Below, in pieces: positions 22,919-31,382 of a stretch of DNA of 31,993 bases; position 1 is the first letter of the stretch, and each line of letters starts with the position of its first letter. The stretch covers positions 6,419 to 38,411 of the forward strand of contig DHKE01000039.1 of the NCBI GenBank assembly GCA_002404675.1. Reading direction: 5' to 3'. Below the pieces are notes generated by a model, which was given only the letters and a program-made list of their open reading frames with translations, searched no databases and had not been told where the DNA came from. The stretch is from Porphyromonadaceae bacterium UBA4702 (GTDB lineage Bacteria; Bacteroidota; Bacteroidia; Bacteroidales; Muribaculaceae). A program made the translations under genes and the position numbers.

Positions 22919-23502
22919 AAGCGTTCGCAGTCAACGCCTCACAGCCCGACAGCGGGCTTCTCCACCATTGCATACTCGCCGACTCGGCGGTGCTGCCGTG
23001 GCGCAAGCCCATGTTCCTCCCTGACTTCGACCTGGAGATGAGCCTCCGCACAGTCCCGGCAGTGGTGATAGACCGCCTGGGCAAGAGCATACCCCAGCGT
23101 TTCGCGAGCCGCTACTACTGCCGTGCCGCGTATGCGCTGATGCTGCGTGCCGAGGGGCTGTACCGCCGCCTTGCCGATGCCGGCATGCCTGTCAGCGCAG
23201 CTGTCTCGTTTGACAGCGCAGCCTTCATTTCCCCCTATATGCCCCTCGACGCGGCGGAACAGGCGTTCACACAGGGCGTGGCCACGGAGGTGGACGGCAC
23301 TATAGCCGCGCAGACCGTATGCCCCGATTTCCGCGGAAGCATCGACCGCGCCATACACGCCCTCTCCCAATACTCGACACTCAAGATAGGCGACATCCTC
23401 TTCTTTGATGTTCCCGACAGCGGCATCCCTGTGCAGGAGGGCAACCGCGTCAGGCTGCTCGCGCCGCAAGGCGAGGAGATACACGCCTTTACAGTAAAAT
23501 AA
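22915..23502 (+). CDS. Degenerate fumarylacetoacetate hydrolase-fold protein (195 aa)
   Basis: Similar in layout to the short FAH-family hydrolases of Bacteroidales: RLGKSIPQRFASRYY (54-68), LRAEGLYRRLADAGMP, SFDSAAF, and a C-terminal STLKIGDILFFDVPDSGIPVQEGNRVRL matching the family's LKxGDxxxTGTP...G end. Set against the family pattern as remembered, the metal-binding Glu-x-Glu falls on R45 and V47, the two Asp of IDFTARD fall on M76 and G81, and the active-site Lys falls on V97. It is therefore probably not an enzyme. The reading frame is intact, so it is maintained, perhaps for binding or as a structural partner. Start overlaps the rex stop by ATGA. Confidence 0.68.
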   Translation: MKAFAVNASQPDSGLLHHCILADSAVLPWRKPMFLPDFDLEMSLRTVPAVVIDRLGKSIPQRFASRYYCRAAYALMLRAEGLYRRLADAGMPVSAAVSFDSAAFISPYMPLDAAEQAFTQGVATEVDGTIAAQTVCPDFRGSIDRAIHALSQYSTLKIGDILFFDVPDSGIPVQEGNRVRLLAPQGEEIHAFTVK

Positions 23503-23524
23503 CCCGACAGAAACAACCCAGTTT

Positions 23525-26500
23525 ATGAAAAAAATATACCTCCTTCCGCTGCTCGGCGCGTGCTTGACTTCACTGGCAGACACTTCGCTGCCCGCAGGCT
23601 ACCATGCCGCGACATCGTCACTCGCCGAGGGGCATTGGGTCAAGATACGCATCGACGGCACAGGTGTCTACGAGCTGCCGTTTGACCGGCTGCGCGAGAT
23701 GGGCTTCGACGACCCCTCCAAGGTCGCCGTCTTCGGGCGTGGCCTGAAGCCGCTGCCTGACCAGTTCGTAGACCCGGAGTTTGGCACGGTCATCGATGCC
23801 GACCTCTATGCCGCCCCGCGAATGGTGCGCGGCGACAAGCTGTACTTCTTCGGCACAGGACACGGCTGGATTGACTTCCTCGAGGACACCGACGCTGACG
23901 AGCCTATGCCGCGTTTCGAGCGCCGCAACGAGCAGATGTACAGCAAATACGCATACTATCTGCTCACCGACTCGCAGACACCGCTCGACATGGAGGCCAT
24001 GGCGTCAGTTCCTGACCCCGAGCCGGCTGAGGGAGAAGACGAGGACGAGGAGAGCGGCGAGGATACCCCCGCAGAGCCGCAGCGCATCGCCAGCGGCTAC
24101 AGCTACATCCTCCACGACGTAGACCAGACCCAGGGCTTCTTCGGCTCAGGACGCATCTATTTCGGCGAGCGGTTCAGCAACGCCAACCGCACAATGTCTT
24201 GGGACATCGCACCCCAGAACTACCTTCCAGGCACACCCCTCGCGCTGACACTCGGCGTGTATGCCGATGACAACTCCAAGGGCGACTTCATGGACCTGAC
24301 GCTCGGCGACCTGACGCGCACCAAGAAGTTCCCCGAGACCGACGTGAACATACTGAACAACCTCTTCCCCGATGCCTACGAGTGCAACCTGACCGGCACT
24401 TCAGGCACTCTCAAACTGAACATCACCGGCTCTGACGAGGTGGAGAAAGCCGCAATGGACTATTGGCTCGTGAGCTATGACTGCACGCTGCCGCAGGTGA
24501 CACAGGGCATGGACTATGTCGTTGTGCCGCCCGTAGGCGAGCCGGCTCTCGTGCCGGTGGGCGAAGTAGGGGAGAACACCGTCATCTGGAACGTGGCTGA
24601 CCCCGCCAAGCCTGTCGTGGTGACTACAGAGCAGAACGGCGGCGAAAACTGCGTGTCCCTATTGCGCCGCGAGGGCGACAACGTCCTGCGCATGGTCGCA
24701 TTTGACGCCTCGCAACAGCAGATGCAGCCCGAACTCATCGGCGATGTAGCCAACACCAACCTGCACCAGCAGGCCTCGCACGGCACTGACCTGCTCATCA
24801 TCACCGTACCCGCCATGCGCCAGGAGGCGGAACGCCTCGCATCGCTCCACCGCGCCGACGGACTGGACGTGATGGTAGCCAATGTCGCTGACATCTACAA
24901 CGAGTACAATTCAGGCCAGCCGTCGATAATGGCTTACCGCTCGCTGGCGCGCCAACTCTACGACGCAGACCGCAGCCGCTTCCTAAACGTGCTGCTATTC
25001 GGCCCGCTCGTCGCGGAGACAAAGGGCGTGTCAACAGACAACAACCCAGACGACATCATCATAGCGTACCAGTCGCCGACAATCCCCGGCAAGGGCGACC
25101 CCCACAACGTCAACGATTTCATCGGCATGATGACAGACTGTATCACCTCGCGCCTCGAATATGTCGCCGTTGAGGTGGGCGTGGGCATCATACCCAGCCG
25201 CAGCGTAGAGCATGCACGCCTTGCCGTTGACAAGGTGGAACGATACATGGCGGAGCAGAACTACGACATGGTCTGCAACAAGCTCCTCGGCGTGGCTGGC
25301 GCGGGCGACTCGCAGATGCACACCACACAGGTCCTGAAACTCGGAGACAACATCAACAACCTCTTCGGCCGCTCCCTCATATTCACCCCATACGTCACCG
25401 ACGCTTTCTCAAAGGAGGAACAGCTCGGCCGCTTCACTGGGCTGATTAACTCCGACTATGTGATGACATACTACCTCGGGCACGGCTCTGCCTCGCGGAT
25501 GAACGGCGCGTACGACATGTTTGTGCGCGGCAACGAGTCTATGCTCGACAACAACATACTCACCTTCTTCTTCTTCGGCACTTGCGACATCTGCGAGCCT
25601 GACCGCGGAGGAGGGGGCATCGGCGACGGCTTCCTTTTCGACACCCCTGACGGCATGGTCGGCGGAGTTGTCTCCACCAGAACGGCCTACTCCAACCAGA
25701 ACGAATCGTTCTGCAAGCTGTTCATGCAGTATCTCGGCAACGCAAAGGCCGGCCAGCCCGAGCTCACCTCCGCCAAGACCGTGGGACAGGCGTTTGCAGA
25801 GGCAAAGACACAGCTGCGCACACTCCACGAGAACACCTTCTCGCTCATGTGCGACCCCGCCCTGAAGCTCGCCATGCCCGTCCTCTCCGTACAGACTGAC
25901 GAGACGCTCGGCATAACCCTCACCGTGGGGCAGAAGACCAAGGTCTCCGGCTACATCGCCTCACGCGGCGGCAACAGGATGGAGAACTTCAACGGGCGGC
26001 TGACGGCAAAGGTGCTTGCCCCCTCGGTGACGATGAAAAGCGAGAACCTCATATCGCACGACACCAAGCAGCTCGACATCGTGTATGCCGACAACGTCCT
26101 CGGCACATACTACTCCGACGTGCGTGACGGCCGCTTCGAGGTGACTGTCGAGGCTCCCGTGAGCCAGTACCTCCGCCAGGGCGTGAACGTCTCCTTCGCC
26201 CTCTCGGCATACGACCCGGCCACGCGCACCGCAGCTTCTGGCAAGCAGGTAGTGGCGATAGAAGTGCCGGAGACGGCTGACGACCCCGACACGACCGCAC
26301 CGGCTGTTGACGAGCTGTACTACGACCCCATAGACCAGACCTTACACTTCACTGTAAGCGATGACCGCACCCTCAACACCAACACCATTGCCCTCGGCAC
26401 CGGTCTTGAAGTGTATGTGGACGGCCGCCGCCGTGACGGCCTGCAGACAATGGTCGATGTCATCCCCGGCTCTCCGGTGACTGCAACGGCGGTGATACCC

Positions 26501-26896
26501 TGCGAAGCCCTCGGCCGTGGCGACCACTCCGTGTCGGTACGCATCTCCGATTTCGCCGGCAACACCGCTTCGCGCACAGAGGCGTTCACTGTCGGCGACA
26601 CCGCGCCCTCCTGCACCCTCACAGCCGACGCTTACGGCACTCGCTCCGGCATGACGTTCTCCGTTGACGGCATCGCCGGCTCTGCCAAGGGGCGGCTCAT
26701 GATAGCCGGCACCGACGGCACGGTGCGCCTCACAGTGCCCTTCGAGGGCAACGAGGTCTATGCCGATATGCTCGGAGAGGACGGCGTGCGCCTCCCCGAA
26801 GGCGTTTACCGCGCTTGGGTGATATACGACGCTCCCGGATATGAACACTCCGACGCGCTCCACTTCGCCGTACTCGATCCTGGTGCAGTGCAATAA
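23525..26896 (+). CDS. PorU-like C25 protease, divergent paralogue (1123 aa)
   Basis: A signal peptide (about 1-18) is followed by the same N-terminal block as PorU (GHWVKIRIDGTGVYELPFDR ... DDPSKVAVFG). The C25 dyad is kept: His653 in MTYYLGHGSASRMNG and Cys687 in FFFFGTCDICEP, 34 residues apart against 33 in PorU. The surroundings differ: PorU's TCEFxRxDD is replaced by a Gly-rich loop, DRGGGGIGDGF. A Glu/Asp-rich insert lies at about 163-186 (EGEDEDEESGED). The C terminus is only a weak sorting-like strand set (LPEGVYRAWVIYD). It is followed by porV. It may be a second sortase or a specialised surface protease; the name porU should not be assumed. Confidence 0.82.
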   Translation: MKKIYLLPLLGACLTSLADTSLPAGYHAATSSLAEGHWVKIRIDGTGVYELPFDRLREMGFDDPSKVAVFGRGLKPLPDQFVDPEFGTVIDADLYAAPRMVRGDKLYFFGTGHGWIDFLEDTDADEPMPRFERRNEQMYSKYAYYLLTDSQTPLDMEAMASVPDPEPAEGEDEDEESGEDTPAEPQRIASGYSYILHDVDQTQGFFGSGRIYFGERFSNANRTMSWDIAPQNYLPGTPLALTLGVYADDNSKGDFMDLTLGDLTRTKKFPETDVNILNNLFPDAYECNLTGTSGTLKLNITGSDEVEKAAMDYWLVSYDCTLPQVTQGMDYVVVPPVGEPALVPVGEVGENTVIWNVADPAKPVVVTTEQNGGENCVSLLRREGDNVLRMVAFDASQQQMQPELIGDVANTNLHQQASHGTDLLIITVPAMRQEAERLASLHRADGLDVMVANVADIYNEYNSGQPSIMAYRSLARQLYDADRSRFLNVLLFGPLVAETKGVSTDNNPDDIIIAYQSPTIPGKGDPHNVNDFIGMMTDCITSRLEYVAVEVGVGIIPSRSVEHARLAVDKVERYMAEQNYDMVCNKLLGVAGAGDSQMHTTQVLKLGDNINNLFGRSLIFTPYVTDAFSKEEQLGRFTGLINSDYVMTYYLGHGSASRMNGAYDMFVRGNESMLDNNILTFFFFGTCDICEPDRGGGGIGDGFLFDTPDGMVGGVVSTRTAYSNQNESFCKLFMQYLGNAKAGQPELTSAKTVGQAFAEAKTQLRTLHENTFSLMCDPALKLAMPVLSVQTDETLGITLTVGQKTKVSGYIASRGGNRMENFNGRLTAKVLAPSVTMKSENLISHDTKQLDIVYADNVLGTYYSDVRDGRFEVTVEAPVSQYLRQGVNVSFALSAYDPATRTAASGKQVVAIEVPETADDPDTTAPAVDELYYDPIDQTLHFTVSDDRTLNTNTIALGTGLEVYVDGRRRDGLQTMVDVIPGSPVTATAVIPCEALGRGDHSVSVRISDFAGNTASRTEAFTVGDTAPSCTLTADAYGTRSGMTFSVDGIAGSAKGRLMIAGTDGTVRLTVPFEGNEVYADMLGEDGVRLPEGVYRAWVIYDAPGYEHSDALHFAVLDPGAVQ

Positions 26897-26920
26897 TAAC
26901 CGCTGTTTTCAGTTATTATA
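26892..26920 (+). other. A/T-rich hairpin at the end of the porU-like gene
   Basis: ATAATAAC (26893-26900) pairs with GTTATTAT (26912-26919) around an 11-nt loop; the stem includes the stop codon. There is no T-run after it, so it is more likely an mRNA-processing or stability element before porV than a terminator. Confidence 0.4.
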
Positions 26921-26986
26921 GGTGTAGCGTATGGACAATTGCACCCACGGCGCAGCCGCTCCGACGCGCACCATAACCCACAGAAA

Positions 26987-28225
26987 ATGAACATCAACAG
27001 AATACTCGCCCCGCGCACTGCGGCATCGGCTCTGATGCTGGGGACTTGCGCCCTCGCTTTTGCCGACAACACCAACGACATCAAGGACAACGAGTTCAAC
27101 CCCGTCAACACCGGTGTCACCACCCTCGACATCACCCCCGATGCGCGAGGCAGCGCACTCGGCAACCTCGGCGCTGCCACCGACCCGGACATCAACTCGC
27201 AGTTCTGGAACCCCTCGAAGTATGCCTTCGCATACTCCTCTGGCGGCGTGGGGCTGTCGTACACCCCATGGCTGCGCAAGATTGTCAATGACATCTTCCT
27301 CGCTGACGTGTCGGGATACTGGAAACTCGGCAGCGGCGACAACCAGGCCCTCTCCGCCTCGTTCCGCTACTTCTCTCTCGGTGAGGTCTCGCTCAACCAC
27401 GACTCGAGCCAGGACACTGACATACAGACCATCAACCCATACGAGCTTGCCTTCGACATCGGCTACTCGCGCAAGCTGTCCGAGAAATTCTCGATGGGTG
27501 TCGTGCTGCGGTACATCCTCTCCGATCTGGCGTATGACGACAGCTTTTCGGGTGAGTCCAACACCGCCGCCTCCGCTTTCGCAGCCGACATCTCCGGTTA
27601 TTTCGTCACCTATCCCATGGTAGGCCGCAACGAGTGCCAGTTCGCATGGGGCTTCAACATATCGAACATCGGTACGAAAGTCAGCTACGACCACGGCGAG
27701 AATTATGCGTTCCTCCCCACCAACCTGCGTCTCGGCGCTTCGTTCATGTTACCCCTTGCCGACTACCACACGCTCGCCTTCGGCCTCGACCTCAACAAGC
27801 TGCTCGTGCCTACGCGCCCGCGTCAGAACGACTACGACATGGACACAGCCGAGGGACAGGAGGAATACCAGAACGCACTCGACGACTGGCAGAACATGTC
27901 GCCCTTCACCGGCATATTCAAGAGCTTCAGCGACGCCCCCGGCGGCATGAAGGAGGAGTTTCAGGAGATCAAATGGTCTGTCGGCGCGGAGTATGCCTAC
28001 AACCAGCAGTTCTTCGCTCGCCTCGGCTACAACTACGAGCACCCCAACAAGGGCGGCCGCAGCTACTTCGGCTTCGGCGCGGGCTTTTCGCTCAACGTCG
28101 TCCGCCTCGATGCCTCCTATATGCTCGCCACGGCACAGAGCTCCCCGCTCGACCAGACACTCCGCTTCACCCTCTCGTTTGACATGGACGGCCTGCAAGA
28201 CCTGCTCGGCAAACGCCGCCGTTGA
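26987..28225 (+). CDS. porV: Type IX secretion system outer-membrane protein PorV (412 aa)
   Basis: FadL-like 14-strand barrel that carries cargo from the SprA translocon to the PorU attachment complex; also called LptO. A signal peptide (about 1-25) precedes the diagnostic N terminus with TTLDITPDARGSALGNLGAATDPDINSQFWNPSKYAF, and barrel strands run to the end (TLRFTLSFDMDGLQDLL). The segment around QNDYDMDTAEGQEEYQNALDDWQNMSPFTGIF is a long polar loop. ATG 26987 is used because it begins the signal peptide; an upstream in-frame TTG would add a non-signal basic extension. It lies 90 bp after the porU-like gene and 8 bp before ispF. Confidence 0.93.
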   Translation: MNINRILAPRTAASALMLGTCALAFADNTNDIKDNEFNPVNTGVTTLDITPDARGSALGNLGAATDPDINSQFWNPSKYAFAYSSGGVGLSYTPWLRKIVNDIFLADVSGYWKLGSGDNQALSASFRYFSLGEVSLNHDSSQDTDIQTINPYELAFDIGYSRKLSEKFSMGVVLRYILSDLAYDDSFSGESNTAASAFAADISGYFVTYPMVGRNECQFAWGFNISNIGTKVSYDHGENYAFLPTNLRLGASFMLPLADYHTLAFGLDLNKLLVPTRPRQNDYDMDTAEGQEEYQNALDDWQNMSPFTGIFKSFSDAPGGMKEEFQEIKWSVGAEYAYNQQFFARLGYNYEHPNKGGRSYFGFGAGFSLNVVRLDASYMLATAQSSPLDQTLRFTLSFDMDGLQDLLGKRRR

Positions 28226-28233
28226 CACACGCC

Positions 28234-28713
28234 ATGGATATACGCACAGGTCTCGGATATGACGTGCACCGCCTCGTGGAGGGGCGCGAGTTGTGGCTCT
28301 GCGGCATACGCATTGACCACACGCTCGGGCTGTTGGGTCACAGCGACGCCGACGTGGCTATACATGCCCTCTGCGACGCGCTGCTCGGTGCAGCCGCCCT
28401 CGGCGACATCGGCCGCCATTTCCCTGACAACGACGACGCATACAAGGGCATCGACAGCAAGCTCCTCCTCGCCGACGTGTGCAAGTTGCTGCACCGCAAG
28501 GGGTGGGCGATTTCCAACGCCGATGTCACCATAGTGGCGCAAGCCCCCAAGCTCGCTCCTCACATCGAGGACATGCGTGCCGCCTTGGCGCAGTGCATGG
28601 CTGTCACCGTTGACCGTGTCTCCGTCAAGGCCACCACCACAGAGCGGCTCGGCTTCGAGGGACGCAAGGAGGGCATCTCCGCACTCGCAACAGCACTCAT
28701 CATTCGCCAGTAA
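28234..28713 (+). CDS. ispF: 2-C-methyl-D-erythritol 2,4-cyclodiphosphate synthase (159 aa)
   Basis: Fifth enzyme of the MEP isoprenoid pathway; converts CDP-ME 2-phosphate into the cyclic diphosphate with release of CMP. Zn ligands sit in GLGYDVHRL (Asp and His) and in the LGHSDADVAIHALCDALLGA block. GDIGRHFPDND and the C-terminal KATTTERLGFEGRKEGISA complete the family signature. Start at ATG 28234, 8 bp after the porV stop. Its link to type IX genes is probably positional only. Confidence 0.96.
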   Translation: MDIRTGLGYDVHRLVEGRELWLCGIRIDHTLGLLGHSDADVAIHALCDALLGAAALGDIGRHFPDNDDAYKGIDSKLLLADVCKLLHRKGWAISNADVTIVAQAPKLAPHIEDMRAALAQCMAVTVDRVSVKATTTERLGFEGRKEGISALATALIIRQ

Positions 28714-28745
28714 CAGAAGAGTAACACAAGGAGTATAACCGCAGT

Positions 28746-30857
28746 ATGTCACAGCTCAACGACCGCCAGCTGCAAGCCGTCACCACCACCGAGGGGCGAG
28801 TGCGCATTGTCGCCGGTGCAGGTTCGGGCAAGACCACCGTGCTGGCTCACCGCTATGCGTTCATCGTCAACGAGATCGGCATCGCACCGGGCAACATACT
28901 CTGCATGACGTTTACCAACAAAGCCGCCTCCGAGATGCGCCGCCGCATCAGCCGGATGGTGGAGCGCGGTGTGGTCAACGACTTCATCTGCACCATACAC
29001 GGCTTCTGCGCCAAGTTCCTCCGCAGCGAGATATACCGCATCGGCTACCCCAAGAACTTCACAATCCTCGATCCTGAGGACGCACGCCAGCTCGCCCGTC
29101 AGGTCATGCAGGAATACGGCATCGACCGCCGCAAGACAACCGCTGAACGCTTCCTCGGCGACATCGGCAAGATGAAAGGCGCGGATGCCGAAGGCTACAT
29201 TCTCAAGAACCTGCTGCCAGACTGCAACCCCGACGCGCAAGACCCCTTTGTCCGCTTCCTCCGCTTGCAGCTCAAGCAGTACGCCCTCGACTACGACGAC
29301 CTGCAGTACTTCACCATATACATACTGCGTAACTTCCCAGAAGCACGCAAGAAATGGACCGAGCGACTGAACTATATCATGGTCGATGAGGCGCAAGACT
29401 GCAGCTCCGACGACTGGCAGCTGATATACCTCCTCTCTTCGTTCCACAACAACCTATTCGTCGTCGGCGACCCCGACCAGGCCATCTACGAATGGCGCGG
29501 AGCGTCGCCACGCATGTTCGTGGACTTCAAGGCAGACCATACTGTCATACTCGACCGCAACTACCGCTCTACGCCGCAGATACTCGCCGTCGCCAACGCC
29601 ATAATCGCCCACAACAAAGACCGCATACCCAAGGACCTCTGGTCAGACCTCCCTGCCGGCGACCTCCCCGAGCATTTCCACCTCCCCTCACGCGCCGACG
29701 AGGTCAAGGCAATAGCCGAATATATACAGGCTTCCGTGGAGAAAGGCGCAGCTTACGGCGATTTCGCGATACTCTACCGCTCCTCGTTCATATCCGCAGA
29801 AATCGAAAGGGCATTGGTGCGCCTCAAGATACCGTACACCGTGTGGGGCGGCGTGAAATTCCTCGAGCGGCGCGAGATAAAGGACATACTCAGCTACTTG
29901 CGGCTTGTAGACAACGGCGACGACATGGCGTTTGAGCGCATCGTCAACACTCCCTCCCGCAAGTTCGGGAAGGTATCGCTCGACAAGCTGCGCCAGCTCG
30001 CCCAGAGCGAAGGCTCGTCCCTCTACCTGACGCTCAAGAACCACAGCAGCGAGAAGCCCTTCAACTCCGCGCACCTGCGCCGCTTCATCGCCCTGGTCGA
30101 AGAAGCACGCCTGCGCCGCGAGGTAAGCCCCGTCTCCGAAATCGCCGACTTCATACTCACCCGCAGCGGATACACCGACATGCTCCGCAACGACGAGGAG
30201 GAAGAACGCCTTGAAAACCTCTCCGAACTGATGCGCCAGATGAGCGACTACGAGACGACACACGAGTCCGAGGAAGTGCCCTCGCTCACCATGTACCTCC
30301 AGGACATAGCCCTTTACACCCACGAGCCAGACGACCGCGACACCAGCGACGCAGTACGCATGATGACCATACACCAGGCCAAGGGACTCGAATTTCCCAG
30401 GGTCATCATCATCGGGCTTACCGAAGGCACATTCCCCTCCCACCGCACCATACGCGAGCGCAGGCAGCAAGGCGAGGAAGAAGAACGGCGGCTCATGTAC
30501 GTGGCAGTGACACGCGCCATGCAGCAGCTGCGCATGTACGAGTCAGAAGGCTTCCTCAACGACAGCGGCGCGCTCAAATTCCCCTCACGCTTCCTCTATG
30601 AGATGCCCGAAGAAACCGTCACGCGCCACGGCACGACACGCGACACCCTCTACAGCGGCACGCAAGCCGCCGTAGCGACGCTCAACGCCGATGTCTACGG
30701 CACGACAGCCGCCCGCTTCGCCGTCGGCGACACAGTCCGTCACCGCATCTTCGGGCAAGGCACAGTCGAGGCATACGACAAAGACGCCGACAGCTACACC
30801 GTCCGCTTCGCCGACTGCACCCGCACGCTCCTCCCCCGCGTCCTCTCCAAACCCTAA
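28746..30857 (+). CDS. PcrA/UvrD-type superfamily 1 helicase (703 aa)
   Basis: 3'-5' DNA helicase of the UvrD/PcrA/Rep group, used in repair and in resolving replication-transcription conflicts. Motifs in order: Q motif NDRQLQAV, Walker A GAGSGKT (24-30), Ia TFTNKAASEM, II VDEAQD (213-218), III GDPDQAIYEWRGA, IV LDRNYRST, V/Va MTIHQAKGLEF, VI VAVTRAMQQLRM. A Tudor-like C-terminal segment (about 656-703: VGDTVRHRIFGQGTVEAYD) matches the RNA-polymerase-binding tail of PcrA. It is somewhat shorter than many Bacteroidales UvrD proteins. An AAGGAG element lies upstream of the ATG. It converges with the cupin gene, 25 bp apart. Confidence 0.94.
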   Translation: MSQLNDRQLQAVTTTEGRVRIVAGAGSGKTTVLAHRYAFIVNEIGIAPGNILCMTFTNKAASEMRRRISRMVERGVVNDFICTIHGFCAKFLRSEIYRIGYPKNFTILDPEDARQLARQVMQEYGIDRRKTTAERFLGDIGKMKGADAEGYILKNLLPDCNPDAQDPFVRFLRLQLKQYALDYDDLQYFTIYILRNFPEARKKWTERLNYIMVDEAQDCSSDDWQLIYLLSSFHNNLFVVGDPDQAIYEWRGASPRMFVDFKADHTVILDRNYRSTPQILAVANAIIAHNKDRIPKDLWSDLPAGDLPEHFHLPSRADEVKAIAEYIQASVEKGAAYGDFAILYRSSFISAEIERALVRLKIPYTVWGGVKFLERREIKDILSYLRLVDNGDDMAFERIVNTPSRKFGKVSLDKLRQLAQSEGSSLYLTLKNHSSEKPFNSAHLRRFIALVEEARLRREVSPVSEIADFILTRSGYTDMLRNDEEEERLENLSELMRQMSDYETTHESEEVPSLTMYLQDIALYTHEPDDRDTSDAVRMMTIHQAKGLEFPRVIIIGLTEGTFPSHRTIRERRQQGEEEERRLMYVAVTRAMQQLRMYESEGFLNDSGALKFPSRFLYEMPEETVTRHGTTRDTLYSGTQAAVATLNADVYGTTAARFAVGDTVRHRIFGQGTVEAYDKDADSYTVRFADCTRTLLPRVLSKP

Positions 30858-30882
30858 ACCGGCAGAGTTTGTACTGGCGGTG

Positions 30883-31191
30883 TCAGCAGCGCGATGCGTT
30901 CAGCTTGGTGACGATGACCTTGAACCGCTCGACGGCTCGCAGCGAATGATTCTGGCAGGGACGCATGAGAAGCGCGTCACCCTCGCTCATGCGCATTGAC
31001 GCGCCCTCGAGCGTGAACTCGACCGTGCCTTCCACCACCTGCACCAGCACATCCGCGTCGGCGTGATGCGTCGGTATTTCCAGTCCCTTGTCAACGGCCA
31101 TGATAAGTATGGTGCCGCATTTGTTCTCTGCGATGATTTCCTTGGCAATAGCGCCGTTGGCGTAAGCCACTTTGTCTTTGAGAGTAAACAT
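30883..31191 (-). CDS. Small cupin-domain protein (102 aa)
   Basis: Single cupin barrel. Motif 1 is visible as PTHHADADVLVQVVEGTVEF, with two His and a later acidic residue, and motif 2 as GDALLMRPCQNHSLRA, with a His. Such stand-alone cupins usually bind a metal and a small ligand; the function is unknown. ATG 31191 is chosen because the longer frame adds an unrelated Gly/Val-rich extension and the cupin fold is complete without it. It is read in the same direction as the leucine-rich-repeat gene, but a terminator-like hairpin lies between them. Confidence 0.82.
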   Translation of the reverse strand: MFTLKDKVAYANGAIAKEIIAENKCGTILIMAVDKGLEIPTHHADADVLVQVVEGTVEFTLEGASMRMSEGDALLMRPCQNHSLRAVERFKVIVTKLNASRC

Positions 31192-31253
31192 ATCGTGAAT
31201 GAATTGATTTACAGAAACAACGCCCCCTCCAGCCCGAAGGTTCAACCGACCAT

Positions 31254-31290
31254 AACCGCAACTGTGGTTTCCGTAACGGCGGTTGCGGTT
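31254..31290. repeat. 9-bp inverted repeat upstream of the cupin gene
   Basis: AACCGCAAC (31254-31262) and GTTGCGGTT (31282-31290) are perfect inverted copies separated by 19 bp. The pair lies 63-99 bp before the cupin ATG, where a promoter or operator would be expected, although no TAnnTTTG element was found. It may be an operator or an RNA hairpin in the leader. Confidence 0.55.
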
Positions 31291-31311
31291 GTCTCGGCAT
31301 CAAGCGCGAGT

Positions 31312-31340
31312 GAAAAACAGCGCACCGCATTATGCGATGC
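31312..31340 (-). terminator. Probable terminator of the leucine-rich-repeat gene
   Basis: On the minus strand GCATCGCAT (31340-31332) pairs with ATGCGGTGC (31330-31322), with one G-T wobble, and is followed by GCTGTTTTTC. It lies about 43 nt after the stop at 31383. Confidence 0.55.
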
Positions 31341-31382
31341 CGCCGATTTTGTGATTATGCAATCTTTTGCCGTTGCAAGGGT

